Source: RYN-111 sp046723735
GTDB lineage: Bacteria; Actinomycetota; Actinomycetes; Mycobacteriales; SCTD01
Length of the DNA stretch: 64,000 bases
Assembly: GCA_046723735.1 (NCBI GenBank)
Contig: JBKOVB010000056.1
Coordinates: 26,285 to 90,284 of the forward strand
Reading direction: 5' to 3'
Part shown: positions 1-7,152 of the stretch, one piece after another
Layout: every line of letters starts with the position of its first letter
Position numbering within the stretch: position 1 is the stretch's first letter
Translations under genes and position numbers: made by a program
Notes under the pieces: model-generated
Databases searched by the model: none
Seen by the model: only the letters and a program-made list of their open reading frames with translations
What the model was told of the DNA's origin: nothing

Positions 1-644
1 GCGAGGACAGGCAGCAGCGCGCGCGCGTCGGCGTCGCTGAGCGCCTCCACGTCCGGTTCCGGAAGGGTCAGCCCGACGTCGACGAGCTCCAGCTCCCCGA
101 CGTGCGACCGGGCCAGCAGCAGCCCCGGCTTGAGCGTCCCGAAGGTGACCGTGAGGTCGGCGCGGACGGCCCCGGGCGAGACCTCGCCGGTGTCCGCGTC
201 GACCCCGCTCGGCACGTCGACGGCCACGACGTAGGCCGCCCCCAGGCCCGCCACGACCACCGCCGCGGCCGGTCGCAGCGGGCCGCGGCCGCCGATGCCG
301 ACGAGACCGTCGAGCACCACCTCGGCGGCCTCCAGCGCCTCCGGAGTGCCCACCCGACCGCCTGCGCGCAGGAACGCCGCGAACGCGTCGGGCACCGGGT
401 CGCCGACGAGCACCGCCACGACGGCCGCGCCCCGTCGGGCCAGCCACGCGCCGGCCCAGAGGGTGTCGGCGCCGTTGTTGCCCGCGCCCACGAGAAGGGC
501 CACGCGTGCGCCGTACACGAAGGGCAACCGCCGGGCCACCGCGACGGCGAGCCCGGTCGACGCCCGCGCCATGAGCGGTACGCCCGCCGCGAGCAGCGGC
601 TCCTCGGCGGCCCGCACCTGCGCGACGGTGTGGGCGGCCCTCAC
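1..644 (-). CDS. nnr: NAD(P)H-hydrate epimerase domain of Nnr, 3' part outside window
   Basis: About 214 codons of a YjeF_N-type epimerase, which interconverts the R and S forms of damaged (hydrated) NAD(P)H. The nucleotide-binding motif VGAGNNGADTLWAG (residues 52-65) and the DVPSGVDADTGEV motif are intact. In most actinobacteria an ADP-dependent NAD(P)HX dehydratase domain follows in the same chain; it would lie beyond base 1, so bifunctionality is inferred. The GTG start at 644 has GGGGAG just upstream and lies 13 bases past the acpS stop, which makes this the last visible gene of the pepN-glmS-acpS-nnr series. Confidence 0.88.
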   Translation of the reverse strand, partial: MRAAHTVAQVRAAEEPLLAAGVPLMARASTGLAVAVARRLPFVYGARVALLVGAGNNGADTLWAGAWLARRGAAVVAVLVGDPVPDAFAAFLRAGGRVGTPEALEAAEVVLDGLVGIGGRGPLRPAAAVVVAGLGAAYVVAVDVPSGVDADTGEVSPGAVRADLTVTFGTLKPGLLLARSHVGELELVDVGLTLPEPDVEALSDADARALLPVL

Positions 645-657
645 CCGGGCTCCCCGG

Positions 658-1008
658 TCATGACTCGGCGACCACGAAGGCAGTGGCGATACCGGCGTCG
701 TGCGACAGCGAGAGGTGCCAGCACCTGATGCCGAGCTTCTCCGCGCAGGCGGCGGCCTCGCCGTGCAGCACCAGCGTGGGCTTGCCCGACTCCTCGGGCA
801 CCACCTCGGCCTCGACCCAGGCGAGACCGGGGGCGCCGAGCACCTTGGCGACCGCCTCCTTGGCGGCGAACCGTACGGCGAGCGACTCCACCTTCTCGAG
901 CCTCTGCTCCGCCTCGGTGAACAGCCGCTGCAGCAGCGAAGGGGTGCGCTCGAGGGAGCGGGCGAGCCGGGCGACCTCCACCACGTCGACCCCGACCCCG
1001 ACGATCAT
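658..1008 (-). CDS. acpS: holo-[acyl-carrier-protein] synthase
   Basis: This 116-residue AcpS-type phosphopantetheinyl transferase moves 4'-phosphopantetheine from CoA to the serine of acyl carrier protein, activating fatty acid synthesis. The family signature IVGVGVDVVEVAR is at residues 2-14, with the Mg-binding Asp8, and FAAKEAVAKVL carries the second metal-binding Glu. The length fits small homotrimeric AcpS. I start at ATG 1008 because the signature normally begins the protein; an upstream in-frame start would run into glmS and adds nothing conserved. It lies 7 bases after the glmS stop. Confidence 0.93.
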   Translation of the reverse strand: MIVGVGVDVVEVARLARSLERTPSLLQRLFTEAEQRLEKVESLAVRFAAKEAVAKVLGAPGLAWVEAEVVPEESGKPTLVLHGEAAACAEKLGIRCWHLSLSHDAGIATAFVVAES

Positions 1009-1015
1009 CGCCCGG

Positions 1016-2845
1016 TCACTCCACCGTGACGGACTTGGCGAGGTTGCGCGGCTGGTCGACGTCGAGCCCACGGGCCCGGGCCACCTCGGCGGCGAGCACC
1101 TGCATCGGCACCAGTGTGAGCAGCGGGGTGAGCAGCGACTTGGTGTCCGGCACCCGGATGACGGTGTCGGCGTACGGCGTCACCGCCTCGTCCCCGTCGG
1201 TCGCGATCACGACGGTGCGGGCGCCGCGCGCTCGCACCTCCTGGACGTTGTTGACGAGCTTCGGCTGCAGCGCGTGCCGGGGGGCCACGACCAGCACCGG
1301 GGTGCCCGGCTCCACGAGCGCGATCGGGCCGTGCTTGATCTCGCCGGCCGGGAAGCCCTCCGCGCTGACGTAGGCGAGCTCCTTGAGCTTCAGCGCCCCC
1401 TCGAGGGCGACCGGGTACCCGACGTGCCGGCCCAGGAACAGCACCCGCTGCTCGTCGGCCAGGTCGCGGGCCAGCTCTCGGACCGGCTCCATGCGGGACA
1501 GCACCTCGGTGAGCAGGTCCGGGATCGACTGCAGGTCTCGCAGGTGCGAGCGCACCTCGTCGGCGTCGCGGGTGCCGCGCACCTGGGCAAGGTAGAGCCC
1601 CACGAGGTACATCGCGGTGATCTGCGTCATGACCGCCTTGGTCGACGCGACCGCCACCTCCGGGCCACCGCGGGTGTACAGCGCCGCGTCGCTCTCGCGC
1701 GCGATGGTCGAGCCGACCGTGTTGGTCACTGCGAGCACCTTGGCCCGCTGGGCGCGCGCGTGCCGTAGCGCCTCGAGCGTGTCGGCCGTCTCGCCGGACT
1801 GGGAGATCGCGATGACGAGGGTGTGCCGGCCGAGCACCGGGTCGCGGTAGCGGAACTCGCTGGCCACCTCGATCTGCACCGGCAGCCGGCACCAGCGCTC
1901 GATGGCGTACTTGCCGACCAGCCCCGAGTAGTACGCCGAGCCGCAGCCGATGATGAAGACCTGGTCGATCTCGCGGACGTCCTCGTCGCTCATCGACAGC
2001 TCGTCGAGGTGCAGCAGCCCATCCGCGGTGAGCCGACCGCCGAGCGTCTCGCGCACCGCCGACGGCTGCTCCTCGATCTCCTTGAGCATGAAGAACTCGT
2101 GGCCGCCCTTCTCGGCGGCATCGGTGTCCCAGTCGACGTGGTAGCTCGTGCCCTCGGCCACATTGCCGTCGAGGTCGGTGACGACGACGCCCGTACGACG
2201 GAGCTCCACCACCTGGTCCTGGTCGACGGCACGCGCCTCGCGGGTGTGCGCGATGAAGGCCGTGACGTCGGAGCCGAGGAAGTTCTCGCCCTCGCCGAGC
2301 CCGACCACCAGCGGCAGGTTGCGGCGGGCCGCCACGACGAGCCCCGGCTCGTCCTGGTGGGCCACCACGAGCACGAACGAGCCCTCGAGGTCCTTGCAGA
2401 TCGACCGGACCGTGGCGGCCAGGTCGCCGTCGTACCGCTCCTCGACGAGGTGGGCGACGACCTCGGTGTCGGTGTCGGAGCGGCGCAGGTGTCCGCGCTC
2501 CTCGAGGCCGGCGACGAGCTCCTCGAAGTTCTCGATGGTGCCGTTGTGCACCACCGCGACCTTCTCGGAGCAGTCCAGGTGCGGGTGCGCGTTGCGGTCG
2601 GTGGGGGCGCCGTGCGTGGCCCAGCGGGTGTGCCCGATGCCGAGCGACCCCGGCAGCGCACGGGTGGCGAGGGCCTTCTCGAGGTTGACGAGCTTGCCGG
2701 CCCGGCGCTCGGTCTGCAGCACGCCCCCGGGGCTCAGGACGGCGACGCCGGCGCTGTCGTAGCCGCGGTACTCCAGCCGCCTCAGGCCGCCGAGCACGAC
2801 CTCCAGGGCGTCCTTGTCACCGACGTAGCCCACGATGCCGCACAT
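1016..2845 (-). CDS. glmS: glutamine--fructose-6-phosphate aminotransferase (isomerizing)
   Basis: GlmS (609 residues) makes glucosamine 6-phosphate from fructose 6-phosphate and glutamine, the entry step to UDP-GlcNAc and peptidoglycan. The mature N-terminus MCGIVGYVGD places the glutaminase nucleophile at Cys2. The glutaminase domain occupies about residues 1-220, two SIS sugar-isomerase domains follow, and the chain ends LAKSVTVE, the usual carboxy-terminal sugar-site tail. Its start is 9 bases from the pepN stop, so it is probably co-transcribed with pepN. I saw no glmS ribozyme upstream; there is no room for one. GlmM, the next enzyme of the pathway, is encoded about 4.3 kb away. Confidence 0.97.
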   Translation of the reverse strand: MCGIVGYVGDKDALEVVLGGLRRLEYRGYDSAGVAVLSPGGVLQTERRAGKLVNLEKALATRALPGSLGIGHTRWATHGAPTDRNAHPHLDCSEKVAVVHNGTIENFEELVAGLEERGHLRRSDTDTEVVAHLVEERYDGDLAATVRSICKDLEGSFVLVVAHQDEPGLVVAARRNLPLVVGLGEGENFLGSDVTAFIAHTREARAVDQDQVVELRRTGVVVTDLDGNVAEGTSYHVDWDTDAAEKGGHEFFMLKEIEEQPSAVRETLGGRLTADGLLHLDELSMSDEDVREIDQVFIIGCGSAYYSGLVGKYAIERWCRLPVQIEVASEFRYRDPVLGRHTLVIAISQSGETADTLEALRHARAQRAKVLAVTNTVGSTIARESDAALYTRGGPEVAVASTKAVMTQITAMYLVGLYLAQVRGTRDADEVRSHLRDLQSIPDLLTEVLSRMEPVRELARDLADEQRVLFLGRHVGYPVALEGALKLKELAYVSAEGFPAGEIKHGPIALVEPGTPVLVVAPRHALQPKLVNNVQEVRARGARTVVIATDGDEAVTPYADTVIRVPDTKSLLTPLLTLVPMQVLAAEVARARGLDVDQPRNLAKSVTVE

Positions 2846-2854
2846 GGCGCCAGG

Positions 2855-5335
2855 CTAATGGGTTACCTGGGCGCGCAGCGCGCGTCTCAGGTCGTCGAGC
2901 TGCTCGAGGACCACCCTGCGCGCGGCCGGGTGCAGCCCATCGTCCGCGATCAGCCCCTCCACCTTCGTGACCACCTCCGGCTGAACGAGCGTGGAGGGGA
3001 AGCCGAACTGCGTGAGGGCTTGGGCGAGCTGCGGCGACAGCGACTGCCACCAGCCGTCGACGGCGGACAGGTAGGCGTCGACGTACGGCGACAGCAGCTC
3101 CTCCTGGCCGCGCTGCCAGAAGCCGGCCCCCATGGTCCGGGCCTGCGCGGTGGTGACCTGCCCGGCAGCCAGGGCCTCCCAGGTGCGCCGCTTGACCTGC
3201 TCGTCCGGCAGCGCGGCCAGCGCCGCCTCCGCCTGCAGCTGCCCGCTCGCCGTGCGGTCGCGGGCGAGCTCCTGGGCGACGTCGTCCTCGCAGAGCAGCC
3301 CGAGGGCGGCAGCGCGGCGGACGACGTGCCAGCGCAGCTCGGCGTCGACGACCAGCCCGTCGGGGACGCCGGTGCCGCCGAGCAGCCCGCGCAGCAGGTC
3401 CGCGTCGTGGGTGGCTGCGACCGCGGCCCGCACCCGGACCAGCTGCAGGTCGCTGCCCGGCTCGACCGGGGCGGCCCAGCAGGAGGCCGCGATCGTGTCG
3501 AGCAGCTCCCTGGACGGGAGTCGCCCTGCGCCCCCGCCAGCCGTCCCCTCCTGGGGCGCACCGCGACTCCCGTCCACGTACAGCGCCGCGGCGCGGGTGG
3601 CCCAGGCGAGCAGCGTCTCGACGAGCGACGGGTCGTGCTCGCTGCCGACCCCGGCGAGCACTGCCCCGACGAAGCCGTCCGCGGACAGCTCCGCGTCGCG
3701 GCACGCGTCCCACAGCGCCGCCCAGCACACCGCCCGGGCCAGCCGGTCCTCCACCTCGCCGAGCGTGGCCAGCACGGTGGCGAGCGAACGCTCGTCGAAG
3801 CGGACCTTCGCGAAGGTCAGGTCGCCGTCGTTGAGCAGCACCAGGTCCGCCGGCGCGACCTCGGTGGCGGTGACCGCGCCGGAGACCTCGACCGGCACCC
3901 GTTCGCGCAGCCGCAGCGCGCCGTCCACCCGGTCGTAGCAGCCGACCTCGATCACGTGAGGCCGCAGCGGCTCCCCCTCCTGGACGACCGTGAGGCGTCC
4001 GTCGTCCCAGCGCGGACGCAGCGTCGCCACCCCGCTGGTCTCCAGCCAGAGCCGGGCCCAGCTCTGCAGGTCGCGCCCGCTGACTCGCTCGAGCGCGCCG
4101 AGCAGGTCCTCGAGGTCGGTGTTGCCGAAGGCGTGCGCGGTGAGGTAGTCACGCAGCCCCCGGAAGAAGGTGTCCTCGCCGACGAAGGCGACGAGCTGGC
4201 GCAGCACCGAGGCGCCCTTGGCGTACGAGATCCCGTCGAAGTTGAGCAGGGCGCTGCGCGTGTCGGGCACCGGTCCGGCCACCGGGTGCGTCGTGGGCAG
4301 CTGGTCGGCGCGGTAGCCCCACGCCTTGCGCCCCAGGCAGAAGTCGGCCCAGGCCCCATCGAAACGGGTCGTCGCCTCGATGGTGTGCAGGCCCATGAAC
4401 TCGGCGAACGACTCGTTGAGCCACACGCCGTCCCACCAGCGCATCGTCACGAGGTCGCCGAACCACATGTGCGCCATCTCGTGCGCCACCACCTGCCCCC
4501 GCAGCCGGCGGTTGCCCTCGGTGGTGCGCGACCGGTAGAGGAAGCCCTCGTCGTTGAAGGTCACGAGGCCGGGGTTCTCCATCGCCCCCGCGTTGAACTC
4601 CGGCACGAAGACCTGGCCGTAGCTGTCCCCGAACGGATACCTGCTGCCGAAGTCGCGCTGCTGCTGGTCGAGGCACTGAGCCGTGATCTCGAGCAGCTCG
4701 TCGGCCTCGAGGTGCGGAGCCATGGATGCCCGGCACCAGACCGCGAGCTCGATGCCGTCGTGGGTGCGCGTCTCGCCGTACCAGGGACCCGCCGCCAGCG
4801 TCACGAGGTACGGCGACAGGCGGGCCGTCTCGGCGAAGCGCCACTGCCCGTCGTGCAGCTCCCCGCGGGTGTTCGACAGCACCCGGTGCCCGTCGGGGGC
4901 CGTCACCGACAACCGCACGACGGCCTTGAGGTCGGGCTGGTCGAAGCAGGCGAAGAACCGCTGGGCGTCGTCGAGGAAGGCCTGCGCGTACACGTAGACC
5001 TGCTCGTCGGCGGGGTCGACGAACCGGTGCAGCCCCTCGCCGCTGCGGGTGTAGGCGCACACCGCCTCGACCTGCGCGACGTGCTCGCCGCCGAGCCCGT
5101 CGAGGTGCAGCCGGTTGCCGTCCAGGGTGAGCGGGCGGCCGTCGAGGGTCGCGCTGACGAGGCGCACACAGTCCAGCTCGAGGAAGGTCCGCGCACCCTC
5201 CACGGCCGTGAACCGGACCTCCGTGCGGGAGCCGTAGTGCTCGGTCCCCTGCGTCAGGTCCAGCGCCACGTCGTACGACGAGACGCTGACCGCAGCGGCA
5301 CGGGCGCGTGCCTCATCCTCGGTGAGGTTCCGCAT
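2855..5335 (-). CDS. pepN: aminopeptidase N (M1 family zinc metallopeptidase)
   Basis: This 826-residue cytoplasmic M1 aminopeptidase removes N-terminal residues from peptides. The GAMEN substrate-anchoring motif is at residues 250-254, the zinc motif HEMAH at 285-289, and the third ligand Glu about 19 residues later in WLNESF. An ERAP1-like C-terminal domain fills the second half. Residues about 587-608 are Gly/Arg/Pro-rich and are encoded by a palindromic DNA element (separate entry) resembling the palindrome just upstream of this gene. A TAGGGT hexamer ends 6 bases before the ATG, which suggests a leaderless transcript. Confidence 0.96.
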   Translation of the reverse strand: MRNLTEDEARARAAAVSVSSYDVALDLTQGTEHYGSRTEVRFTAVEGARTFLELDCVRLVSATLDGRPLTLDGNRLHLDGLGGEHVAQVEAVCAYTRSGEGLHRFVDPADEQVYVYAQAFLDDAQRFFACFDQPDLKAVVRLSVTAPDGHRVLSNTRGELHDGQWRFAETARLSPYLVTLAAGPWYGETRTHDGIELAVWCRASMAPHLEADELLEITAQCLDQQQRDFGSRYPFGDSYGQVFVPEFNAGAMENPGLVTFNDEGFLYRSRTTEGNRRLRGQVVAHEMAHMWFGDLVTMRWWDGVWLNESFAEFMGLHTIEATTRFDGAWADFCLGRKAWGYRADQLPTTHPVAGPVPDTRSALLNFDGISYAKGASVLRQLVAFVGEDTFFRGLRDYLTAHAFGNTDLEDLLGALERVSGRDLQSWARLWLETSGVATLRPRWDDGRLTVVQEGEPLRPHVIEVGCYDRVDGALRLRERVPVEVSGAVTATEVAPADLVLLNDGDLTFAKVRFDERSLATVLATLGEVEDRLARAVCWAALWDACRDAELSADGFVGAVLAGVGSEHDPSLVETLLAWATRAAALYVDGSRGAPQEGTAGGGAGRLPSRELLDTIAASCWAAPVEPGSDLQLVRVRAAVAATHDADLLRGLLGGTGVPDGLVVDAELRWHVVRRAAALGLLCEDDVAQELARDRTASGQLQAEAALAALPDEQVKRRTWEALAAGQVTTAQARTMGAGFWQRGQEELLSPYVDAYLSAVDGWWQSLSPQLAQALTQFGFPSTLVQPEVVTKVEGLIADDGLHPAARRVVLEQLDDLRRALRAQVTH
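3512..3575. repeat. palindromic element inside the pepN coding sequence
   Basis: Perfect 12-base outer arms (GGACGGGAGTCG at 3512-3523, its complement at 3564-3575) enclose perfect 8-base inner arms (TGCGCCCC at 3527-3534, GGGGCGCA at 3553-3560). The intergenic palindrome at 5361-5422 has the same outer arm, the same GCGCCCC/GGGGCGC inner arm and the same spacing order. It is read in frame as about 21 residues of PepN. Confidence 0.8.
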
Positions 5336-5341
5336 CCTCAG

Positions 5342-5347
5342 ACCCTA
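5342..5347 (-). promoter_or_regulatory. candidate -10 element for leaderless pepN transcript
   Basis: On the minus strand TAGGGT ends 6 bases before the pepN ATG, so transcription would begin at or next to the start codon. The -35 region would fall in the arm of the palindrome at 5361-5422 and has no TTGAC match. No Shine-Dalgarno sequence precedes this ATG. Confidence 0.4.
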
Positions 5348-5360
5348 GGGCGTGCGGAGG

Positions 5361-5422
5361 GACGGGAGTCGGCTCGCGCCCCGTGGCGGCGGGCCGCCAC
5401 GGGGCGCAGAGCGACTCCCGTC
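5361..5422. repeat. palindromic element, probable terminator of the S53 peptidase gene
   Basis: An 11-base outer stem (GACGGGAGTCG with its complement at 5412-5422) and a perfect 14-base inner stem (5376-5389 with 5394-5407) form a long GC-rich hairpin 14 bases after the S53 peptidase stop. It can act as a U-less actinobacterial terminator. It shares its arms with the copy inside pepN. Confidence 0.8.
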
Positions 5423-5435
5423 GAGGGCAGGTGGC

Positions 5436-6962
5436 TCAGGCGGCCGTCAGGGCAGCGACCCAGCCCGGCGCCCACGGCGTGCCCCATCCGGTGGTGAGGT
5501 CGTAGCCGCTGGTCGTCGGGTAGCCCGGCACCGGGTCGGGCGTGAGGAAGCCGTCGGCCGTGTAGGCCCACATCCGGTTGCTGTCGAGGTGCCCGCTCGG
5601 CGTCACGCCGTAGGTGTGCGGGACCACGTCGCGCAGCGCCGAGGCGCGGTCGAAGGACCCGCCGTACAGCACCGGGTTGAGGTTGCCGATCGGACCCTTG
5701 CCCGCGGCGTGCCGCGACTGGTTGGCGATCGCGGTCAGCGCCGCCACCTGCGGCGACGAGGCGGAGGTGCCGCCGAAGACGCCCCAGCGCGGGCCCCCCT
5801 CGATGCGCGGGTAGTACGAGATGAAGGTCAGCACGCCGCCGTTGACGGCCGCGTTCCAGGCCACGTCGGGGACGCCGCGGTGGTTTCCGACGACCCCGGC
5901 CACTCCGTCCTGGTACGCCGGCCGCCCGTACACGGTCGACAGGCCGCCGCCGGTCGCGATCGGTCCCCAGCCCTCGTTCCAGACCGCCTCGGAGGACCCG
6001 CCCGCGTTCCAGTTCCAGTACGCGAGGTTGCGCGAGCCGTCGTCGTTGAACGGCTTGTCCTGCTGCGGGTCCCAGGTCCAGCCGTCCTGCACCTGGGTGC
6101 CGCCGACCGACGTCACGTACGGCGAGACGTTCGGGTAGCTGACGGACGGGTGGTCGACGGTGGCCGACTGCCGGTGCGCGCGACCCACCCCGAGCGAACC
6201 GTCGTCTCCGGACGATGAGAAGAACGTGTCACCCTTCGCGAGCCCGTGCTTGAAGGTCTCGTCGAAGCGGGCGAACTGGGTGGACGCCGACGAGCCGGCA
6301 AACGCCTCCTCGCTGGTGCCGAACGACATCGAGAAGACCGTGCCCGCCGGGTAGCGGTCGATGGCCCAGTCGATGGCCTTCATCATGTTCGGCAGTCCCT
6401 GCACACCCTGCGTCTCGGCGGGCTGCACGGCCACGAGCACGATGTGCGCCTTGGGTGCGATCGCGTAGGCCCACTGCACGTCGAGGTTGGCCTCGCCGGC
6501 CCAGCCGTCGGCAGCCGTCGGGCCGGACTGGCCGCTGCCGTTGCCGGGCGGGTTCTTGTAGTCGATCGGTCCCTGCGGGAACACCTGCTCCACGTCGGGC
6601 GCCGGCCCGCCGAAGGTCTGGGCGAAGAACTGCACGTCGTGGACGGCGGTCGGGCTGCCGTAGGAGTCGACCAGCACGATCGTCTGGCCGGCGCCGTCGT
6701 TGCTGCCCGCGATCGGGCCGAGGCCGTAGAACGCCCGGATCTGGTCCGGTCCGTAGCAGTGGACGGTGGTGGACACCCGGTTGTCGGGCGCTGGCCGCTG
6801 GCACGCGACGCCGAGCGCACCCGGCGAGGCTGCCTGGAAGGCGGACTCGGGCGCCCGGGCGGCGAACGGGTGGACGGCGATCGCGGCGGCCACCGGTGCG
6901 GTGGCAGGTGCCGACGCCAGCGCCAGGGCCGCGGCAGGAGCGGCCAGGACGAGCTTGCGCAT
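5436..6962 (-). CDS. secreted S53 (sedolisin) family serine peptidase
   Basis: This 508-residue exported endopeptidase has a signal peptide at residues 1 to about 28 (MRKLVLAAP, then an Ala-rich hydrophobic core). The sedolisin catalytic set is complete: Glu157 and Asp161 in GEANLDVQWAYAIAP, the oxyanion Asp in SSSGDDGS near 253, and Ser400 in FGGTSASSPQ. RDV near 445 and GYDLTTGWGTP near 487-497 fit the C-terminal calcium site. The roughly 200-residue pro-kumamolisin activation domain usual in the family is absent; only about 40 residues separate the signal peptide from the catalytic core. Substrate unknown. Confidence 0.9.
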   Translation of the reverse strand: MRKLVLAAPAAALALASAPATAPVAAAIAVHPFAARAPESAFQAASPGALGVACQRPAPDNRVSTTVHCYGPDQIRAFYGLGPIAGSNDGAGQTIVLVDSYGSPTAVHDVQFFAQTFGGPAPDVEQVFPQGPIDYKNPPGNGSGQSGPTAADGWAGEANLDVQWAYAIAPKAHIVLVAVQPAETQGVQGLPNMMKAIDWAIDRYPAGTVFSMSFGTSEEAFAGSSASTQFARFDETFKHGLAKGDTFFSSSGDDGSLGVGRAHRQSATVDHPSVSYPNVSPYVTSVGGTQVQDGWTWDPQQDKPFNDDGSRNLAYWNWNAGGSSEAVWNEGWGPIATGGGLSTVYGRPAYQDGVAGVVGNHRGVPDVAWNAAVNGGVLTFISYYPRIEGGPRWGVFGGTSASSPQVAALTAIANQSRHAAGKGPIGNLNPVLYGGSFDRASALRDVVPHTYGVTPSGHLDSNRMWAYTADGFLTPDPVPGYPTTSGYDLTTGWGTPWAPGWVAALTAA

Positions 6963-7029
6963 GTTTCGACCTCGTGCTTTCCCCGTGGCTCGTGACCACG
7001 CGATGGGCTGATCGGCCGAGATCTTCCTA

Positions 7030-7081
7030 CTCCGTTCGGAGCAGCCTGAAAAGGTGGTCTGCTCTCACCACCCGAACGGAG
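7030..7081 (-). promoter_or_regulatory. structured 5' leader element with possible pseudoknot upstream of the S53 peptidase gene
   Basis: Three perfect arm pairs are packed in 52 bases, read on the minus strand. CTCCGTTCG (7081-7073) pairs with CGAACGGAG (7038-7030). GAGCAG (7064-7059) pairs with CTGCTC (7044-7039). GGTGGT (7072-7067) pairs with ACCACC (7058-7053), which is directly followed by TTTT. The third pair crosses the second, so they form either a pseudoknot or alternative terminator/antiterminator folds. It lies 67 bases before the peptidase ATG and after glmM; a plain glmM terminator or a DNA operator is also possible. Confidence 0.5.
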
Positions 7082-7129
7082 GAGTCACACGGGAAGGAGC
7101 GCACCCAGACCGGTCGACACCCGGCACGC

Positions 7130-7150
7130 GGGGCGGTACGGGACCGCCCC
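7130..7150 (-). terminator. probable glmM terminator hairpin
   Basis: A perfect 8-base stem (GGGGCGGT at 7130-7137, ACCGCCCC at 7143-7150) with a 5-base loop lies 2 bases after the glmM stop. There is no U tract, as is common for terminators in high-GC actinobacteria. Confidence 0.6.
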
Positions 7151-7152
7151 GG

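Noticed and set aside
2846..2854. glmS ribozyme or riboswitch before glmS
   Set aside because: Only 9 bases separate glmS from the pepN stop, leaving no room for such an element.
1823..5497. A plus-strand open frame of over 1200 codons across glmS and pepN
   Set aside because: It is the antisense shadow of two clear minus-strand enzymes; long antisense frames are expected at this GC content, and its product is low-complexity Arg/Asp/Val with no family features.
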